The notes below the pieces were generated by a model. The model was not told the DNA's origin. It worked only from the letters and a program-made list of their open reading frames with translations, and made no database searches. From Sipunculus nudus (lineage: Eukaryota > Annelida > Sipuncula > Golfingiida > Sipunculidae): a stretch of DNA of 64,000 nt. This document shows positions 59,427-64,000 of the stretch, piece after piece. The position numbers and the translations under genes were made by a program. The stretch covers positions 2,046,001-2,110,000 of the forward strand of contig CM049316.1 of NCBI GenBank assembly GCA_026874595.1. Reading direction: 5' to 3'. The stretch's first letter is position 1. Every line of letters begins with the position of its first letter.

Positions 59427-61853
59427 TTTTAGCTCAGCTGACTTTCAGTCATGCTGGGCTATAGCGATGGGTCTTTGTCCGTCGTCCTTCCGTCTGTCCG
59501 TCCGGTCGTAGGGCACAAATCGTAACCGTAGGGGGCTAGGGCCATGAACCCTATGCAGTCTTAGAGGTTCTAAAAAGATCTCCTTGCAAACCTGAAATTA
59601 GGTCACTGCAACCTATATTCTCGAAGTTATGGGGTGTGCTTGCACCCCCCCCCCCCAGAAATAATTCTTTTAGCCAAATTTTTCATCCCAAACCTTCCAT
59701 CTTTCACATACAGCTCACCTACCAACAGGGGAAGAACCATAATTATTTTGAGGTCTCAAGGTCAAAGGTCAAGGTCACAGAACCAACTTCTTTGAAAAGC
59801 CTGTGGATGCAGTTTAAGCCAAACCTTTCATCCCAATTCTTTGATCTTTCACATATAGCTCACCTACTAAGTGGGAGAAGAATCCTATAGATGTTGAGGT
59901 CACAAGGTCAAAGGTCAGGGTCACAGGATCCACTTCTTTGAAAAGGTTGTGGACACATTTCAAGCTAGACCTTTCATTCCAAACCTTTCAGCACTGATAT
60001 CGCTTCTCTGCCAACAGGGGAAAATACCTGTTGATTTTGAGGTCAAAGGTCAAGTTCATAGCACCCTCTTCTTGAGTGGAGTCATTTTCAGGCAAACTTT
60101 TCAATCTATACTTTCCATCTGTCATATATGGCTTACCTACCAATAGGGGAAGAAGCCTATTGAAGTTGAGGTCAAAAGGTCAAAGGTCAAGGTCACAATA
60201 TTGTTCTAAATGCTTGTGAACATATTTCAGGTGAAACTGTTCAACCCAAACCTTCAGTCTTTCACATATGCCACATCTATGCATCACTCAATGTGATTCA
60301 AACTTCATATTATGGGTCTTTTTGCATGAAGAAATAACTAATTGATTTTGAGGTCAGCTGGTCAGGAGGTTAAAGGTTGCAGGTCTAAGTTATTCACTCA
60401 TTGGTTGCCAAGTAATTACACCCGGCCAGATGTAATTGGTTAGTAGTTACCCATCATTTAGAATTATCCAGGTGATATGTGGGCAAAAGGCCAAGGTCAT
60501 AGGTCAGGTCAACTTATTTTGTAGACCATCTCTATTTTTCTTGTATATATAAACTTGCACTCCAGCTGGTACATCTCACCGTGTGGCTGTAATTGTGAGT
60601 GACACTGGTGACATATGACTCCCTTTTGTATCAAGCTATTAAGTGATAAGGCTGAGTGATAAGTACCTCGTTACTGCACAACAAAACACTGTTGTTGGAA
60701 TACTTCAGCCAGGAATTAACACTATGAGAGTATAGAATTAAGGTTTAGCTACTGATTTATAAGATGATGGGAACATTTTGCAGTTTATTTTATGGAATCA
60801 TAGCAATAAACTTAGTTTCCTAGATATCTGAATATTTTTATATAAATCACCACATATAAAAGCAAGTGTTTGTTCTCATAATATGTGGATGTGTACTTGA
60901 TTTAGGATGGCTTTATTTTATTACAAGACTCTTAGTCATGCTTTCTGCATTTCTTTTCTTTCAGGTTTTGCAGTTTACCTACCCTGCTGATCCCATTGAA
61001 AAGCAGAGTGATAGTAAAAAATACTGGACTTACACTTTTTACATTTGCATATCTATAAATCTAATATGAGGGCCTGAAAATGCCTTTTGAATTGTTTTGG
61101 ACATTCATTACTGTAACATCCTTTGGAGAATTTGCTAAAAGTTTGGTCTCTTATTGTAGGATGTGTGATATCAAATGTCAGACTTGTCAGAAATCCATTA
61201 TGTCTGCCAGTTAGCCACCTTAGAAATCCTTTTTTTTTCATTGCAGTTTCAGTAATTTTCCTTCAATTTTTGGTCCGATTTAGAGAATGGTTGTTGTCTG
61301 ATTTCAGACCTGTCAGAAGTCCAAAATGGCCACCAGGCAACCATCTTTAAATTCCTTTTGATCATATTATCTCAAGAACTGTTAAAGTGAAGGCAGTCGG
61401 ACGTATATTAATGTAATCTTGCAAAGGATTGGGTCAAATATTTCTTAATAAATATTTTCATCATATATGAAAGTGCAGTACAGTTGGCTTGTATTGAATA
61501 AAAATTCATACAGAAGCACCTGGTTCTCAATAATTCTTGCATGGATTTCCTTGATTTTTTGCTATATATTTTGATCTTATATTTGCCCTTTGTGGTGTTC
61601 CTTTTAAAACTGACAGGTATCAAGTAAGCTATGGGAATAGTTCTGGATACCTTAACAATCATACATTTTCCTCAGACCATCAATTCACTGTGTTTTACCC
61701 AGACATAGGTGATATATATTTCTGTTGTCGTAGAAAATTTCAACAAATTGGCAAATTGGTTCTTCAAAATTTGACTGGAAGTTGTGAATCTCAGCCCATG
61801 ATGTCGCAGGTCATGCTTGGCAGCTGAGCGTCATGACCCATGGGTCACTTGTT
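59427..61853 (+). mobile_element. Palindrome-ended non-coding element, most complete copy
   Basis: It starts TTTTAGCTCAGCTGACTTTC with a CCGTCTGTCCGTCCGG string shortly after. It holds a tandem array (59.68-60.2 kb), and ends CAGCTGAGCG, TCA, the 14-base palindrome TGACCCATGGGTCA (61834-61847) and CTTGTT. The ends share GCTCAGCTG in inverted orientation. No transposase or helicase frame is present. The structure suggests a Helitron/Helentron-type non-autonomous element, but this is inference. Confidence 0.6.
59680..60240. repeat. Tandem array of 135-146-bp units with AGGTCA direct repeats
   Basis: Four units each have CTTTC..ATATAGCTCACCTACC-like text, CAACAGGGGAAGAA and a block of AGGTCA half-sites. 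AGGTCAAAGGTCA occurs exactly at 59759-59771, 59905-59917, 60040-60052 and 60177-60189. Confidence 0.9.
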
Positions 61854-61859
61854 AAAGGA

Positions 61860-62406
61860 TCCCATGGAAATCTTGTCAGAGATGGAATGCTTTGTTAAAT
61901 ACCACTATAAATGATTAAGTTCTATTTTATTTGTGTATTCCAGTGTCAACCTTCATGTTAGACTAGTATAATATGTAGAAAGGTGTAAATTATCCATATC
62001 ACAGTTACTAGCTTAGCTGACTTGATCCTGCTAAACCACGGCGATACATCATACTTATTAGCTTAGCTGACTTAGTCTTACTAAGTCATAGTAATATGTC
62101 ATTATTGCCTTTACATATAGAGCTGCATGTTCATAATCCTTTTATTTTATTGCGATATTATGGGGTAAATATATTAAGTTGTTATTACCATTTCAGTTAT
62201 TTAAATGATATTTCATTATTCTTAGAACCCCTATTTGTTTGTTGCAGTCTAAACCGTCTGAAGTTAACGTCTGAACGTCTGAATGTCTGTATGGTCAGCA
62301 TGGACAGAATACCTTGAAATAAAACTATGAGTTACATTTAGACGCGGCAAGATTCCTGGTTTAGAAGTAACTGAATGTATACCGCAGTCTAACACCTATG
62401 GGTGCT

Positions 62407-62461
<55 letters not shown>

Positions 62462-63340
62462 GGACATGGTCTTACATTCTTTATTTTTAAAATAATTGTT
62501 TCTATTCTAAAGAAGCTGAAACATTCTTAGTGAATGATTGAGAACGTCAAGATTGAGAAACCACACATATAGAAAAGTTCAATGTTTGTAACCAAAGTTC
62601 TGAAATGTCAAACTAATTCTTTTAAAAATATAAAAATGACATGATCATAGTGGAGACACATCATATTGCACTTATGCTTTTCAGATAAAATATGATAACA
62701 ATGGTTTCAGATGGTCGGGGTGGGAGAGGTTTAAGCTCCAACGCCCCGCTCTAGAATTGCCAGTATTGCAGTCACTGGATAGTCTCAAAAATATGCTTGG
62801 AAATAGAAATATAAAGGTGGTGCCACATATCTTCCGAACTGGTGAAACAATTTATGATTAATGAACTAAACAGGTTTCGTAAATAGCGTAAAACTTAGAA
62901 TAAATACAGATGACGCCACCAGTCTTAAGCAGGTGATGAATACAAAGAATATTTCATTGCAATCCATGCTTTGTTAATATAGATACTGGAGCTTTTGTAA
63001 TAAATATAATTGTTTTAATTATTTTTGGGTAGAGCCCAATAACTCGAAGAACATAGGTCGAAGTGTCTTCATTTAAGCTTTCCAATGAGAATGTTTAAGG
63101 ACTTCCTTGGATTGTACGTTAGAAGTTTCTAGTCGAACCGTCACTATCTGAGCCCTGTTTATAGAATACCGAACCACCAGACTACAGTGTGATCGTTATA
63201 AATCCGTCAGATGAGCTAAGAATCTCATTAACGCCACAGGCTTTGGTTTTTCTGTCTATAACTAGAGTTTGGCTTCAAATCCTATTAGACTGTGGGCAAT
63301 GAAAGACCCCCTTCCCCCTCGCCTTATACAAAATGAATCG
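61860..63340. other. Repeats and unassigned sequence
   Basis: A (TA)n run is at 62,410-62,459. 62,810-62,930 contains GTGGTGCCACATATCTTCCG and GATGACGCCACCAGTCTTAA, faint relatives of the array element units at 39-41 kb. No exon is supported. Confidence 0.5.
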
Positions 63341-63344
63341 ACTG

Positions 63345-64000
63345 CCTGTCTAGTGTATGAACGGGATGAAGGGGTTGGGCATGGGAGGGCGTCTCATTTT
63401 TGGTCCAAATTTTAAGCAATATGGAATTAACCTTACAATCAAATAACATAGAATATCTCTTCAGAAACCAACAAAAACTAAAAAAAATCCTAAAAAATTC
63501 TATAAAATCTGCATGTTTTTGTTTTTATTTGAGCGTTTAATGACCGAGTACCACAGTGTCATGGAGACAAGAGAATCGTATATTATCAGTCACCCTTGCC
63601 ACTTTACTCATTTATGAACCACAGCATTTTATTGAAAATTGATAACATTTGATAAAACACTGTGACACATTATTCTTAACAACTTTTATTTTTCCTAGTT
63701 GCAGTTAGAGCCTATTTTAAATGACAAAATAACATTCATTTAATTACATAAGGGGAGGACATTAAAAATGGGGGGCGGCACGACCCCCTGTGCCCACCAA
63801 ATTGATGCACTGGAATTCAGTCCAACACGTGTAAAATTGTATACTTGAAAACATGAGCATGACCAGTTTGCTCTGTTTAGGTAACCAACTTTTATTTGTA
63901 ATTAGTGCCAAACAAATACTGCTATCAGCCCACAAAAGCAGCGGCGGCACTTAATTTTCAGAATGTTCATCAACCGCCAATCAAGTATTAGCACCCCCTA
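63345..64000. repeat. Interspersed repeat, second copy of a pair
   Basis: It is collinear with 49,770-50,440 and continues past the window end. It holds no coding potential beyond short frames. Confidence 0.85.

Overview
The window is nuclear DNA of an animal, most likely a mollusc or another lophotrochozoan. Genes are split into short exons with GT..AG introns. Most of the sequence is AT-rich repeat: microsatellites, CR1/L2-type, Rex1-like and L1-like LINEs, a Ty3/gypsy retrotransposon, a hAT element, and large non-coding elements ending in a palindrome. The mollusc assignment is an inference from repeat style. No bacterial-type genes, rRNA genes, intact tRNAs or CRISPR arrays were seen. The only protein-coding loci I can assemble with confidence are two neighbouring paralogues on the minus strand. 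Both encode a dynamin-superfamily GTPase of the atlastin/guanylate-binding-protein (GBP) kind. Gene A (48.54 to 29.74 kb) has 14 coding exons. They give a P-loop (GACRTGKS), a DTHG G3 motif, an RDW G4 motif, a helical middle domain with an extra lysine/glutamate-rich segment, a C-terminal membrane segment and a KKSQ tail. Gene B (18.09 to 14.06 kb) matches exons 5 to 13/14 of gene A exon by exon, several with identical lengths, but has no visible GTPase 5' exons. Both copies carry lesions: gene A a frameshift and a TGA, gene B at least six defects. They look like pseudogenes, although assembly indels could explain some lesions. Layout: 0.6-5.2 kb, a large palindrome-ended repeat with a nested 1.6-kb hAT element (perfect 8-bp target duplication); 5.2-6.8 kb, less AT-rich unassigned sequence; 6.8-14 kb, interspersed repeats, a 430-bp inverted-repeat element and one possible plus-strand exon; 14-18.1 kb, gene B; 18.4-19 kb, a LINE 3' remnant; 19.5-23.5 kb, a decayed Ty3/gypsy element with one short LTR; 23.5-25.9 kb, a decayed L1-like LINE; 26-29.7 kb, repeats; 29.7-48.5 kb, gene A, whose long introns hold a 51-bp minisatellite, a cluster of CATG palindromes, two copies of a composite array element, a palindrome-ended repeat and a second inverted-repeat element; 49.7-55.4 kb, duplicated interspersed repeats and a tRNA-like SINE candidate; 55.6-58.9 kb, a nearly full-length Rex1-like LINE with an intact 969-residue ORF; 59.4-61.9 kb, another palindrome-ended element with an internal array of perfect AGGTCA direct repeats; then repeats to the end. 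Together the data suggest a tandemly duplicated membrane-remodelling GTPase locus that is decaying, with its introns and 5' region colonised by several classes of mobile DNA.
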